From: Stratiolaelaps scimitus
Taxonomy: Eukaryota; Arthropoda; Arachnida; Mesostigmata; Laelapidae
Direction: 5' to 3'
Assembly: GCA_019614645.1 (NCBI GenBank)
Contig: JABWDB010000001.1
Span: 9,655,501-9,719,500, forward strand
DNA length: 64,000 nt
Shown: positions 63,719 through 64,000 of the stretch, one piece after another
Layout: every line of letters starts with the position of its first letter
Position numbering within the stretch: the stretch's first letter is position 1
The notes under the pieces: generated by a model
What the model saw: the letters and a program-made list of their open reading frames with translations, nothing else
What the model was told of the DNA's origin: nothing
Databases searched by the model: none
Made by a program: the position numbers and the translations under genes

Positions 63719-64000
63719 ACTACCAACCTTTATCTTTGGTCCAGGCATTGGGGTCATTTGCTTGTCGACCATCGTGCGAAACGTCCGATGCGACAATGCA
63801 CGCCTTGACCTCGTACCTACCGTATGCTACTATCTAAATCGCCTTCTATCTCTTCCCAGCAGTGTCGAGCTGTCTTCCCCTCGTTTGGCCGTAAATGACA
63901 ATCGCCTCGACTTCGCTTGGCCATATGTCTTGTTCTCGTGACAAATTGCACATCGTTTCCAGTCGATCTACTCCCGAGCGTTTCTCTTTCAATCCTCCGC

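Larger units (their letters stand above)
63007..64000. other. AT-rich end of window, no gene recognised
   Basis: Apart from the compound microsatellite and the hairpin listed separately, it holds one plus-strand ORF (63651-63941, 96 codons) with a hydrophobic run around FIFGPGIGVICL. It has no recognised family. Confidence 0.45.

Overview
The window looks like gene-poor nuclear DNA from a eukaryote, most likely an arthropod and possibly an acarine. The grounds are indirect. There is no operon layout and no dense packing of long ORFs. Microsatellites of many motifs are very frequent (TA, GA/TC, CA/TG, CAG/CTG, CGG/CCG). The one clear protein homology is a decayed LINE-type (non-LTR) retrotransposon reverse transcriptase. 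CpG dinucleotides are common rather than depleted, which argues against a heavily methylated vertebrate genome. The species cannot be fixed from the sequence alone. I found no rRNA, tRNA, CRISPR array or bacterial-type gene, and no complete, confidently recognisable protein-coding gene.

The layout is a mosaic. GC-rich islands of roughly 0.5-4.5 kb, full of triplet and GA/TC repeats, alternate with AT-richer spacers. The islands lie at about 1-1.4, 3.1-4.7, 6.9-7.8, 8.6-9.9, 10.4-12.2, 13.3-14.6, 16.2-17.5, 19.5-20, 21.3-23.5, 26.2-29.7, 31.4-32.8, 33.5-34.8, 35.7-37.8, 38.3-42.8, 44.3-45.2, 49.3-50.3, 51.2-51.8, 53.3-54.5 and 57.3-60.6 kb. Most long ORFs there are by-products of low stop-codon density or of translated repeats such as poly-Ser/Leu and poly-Ala. 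The islands could be promoters, untranslated exons or enhancers of a large gene whose coding exons lie elsewhere, but the sequence alone does not show this.

The best-supported feature is a dead reverse-transcriptase relic on the plus strand at about 5.6-6.87 kb. It reads through four frame segments with several stops and has lost the stretch that should carry the catalytic YxDD box. A short tandem repeat sits about 0.5 kb upstream of it.

Weaker protein-like signals are offered as hypotheses. One is a possible chemoreceptor-type (7tm_7) last exon at 62.76-63.0 kb. Another is a chain of phase-compatible, splice-flanked, partly hydrophobic fragments on the minus strand at 44.7-47.2 kb. A third is a hydrophobic minus-strand fragment at 58.5-59.0 kb behind a strong acceptor. 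The last is a short hydrophilic ORF with a good start context at 34.0 kb. Several perfect or near-perfect inverted repeats (28.5, 30.6, 32.7, 45.2 and 63.7 kb) are also recorded. I did not find a convincing new biological system here.
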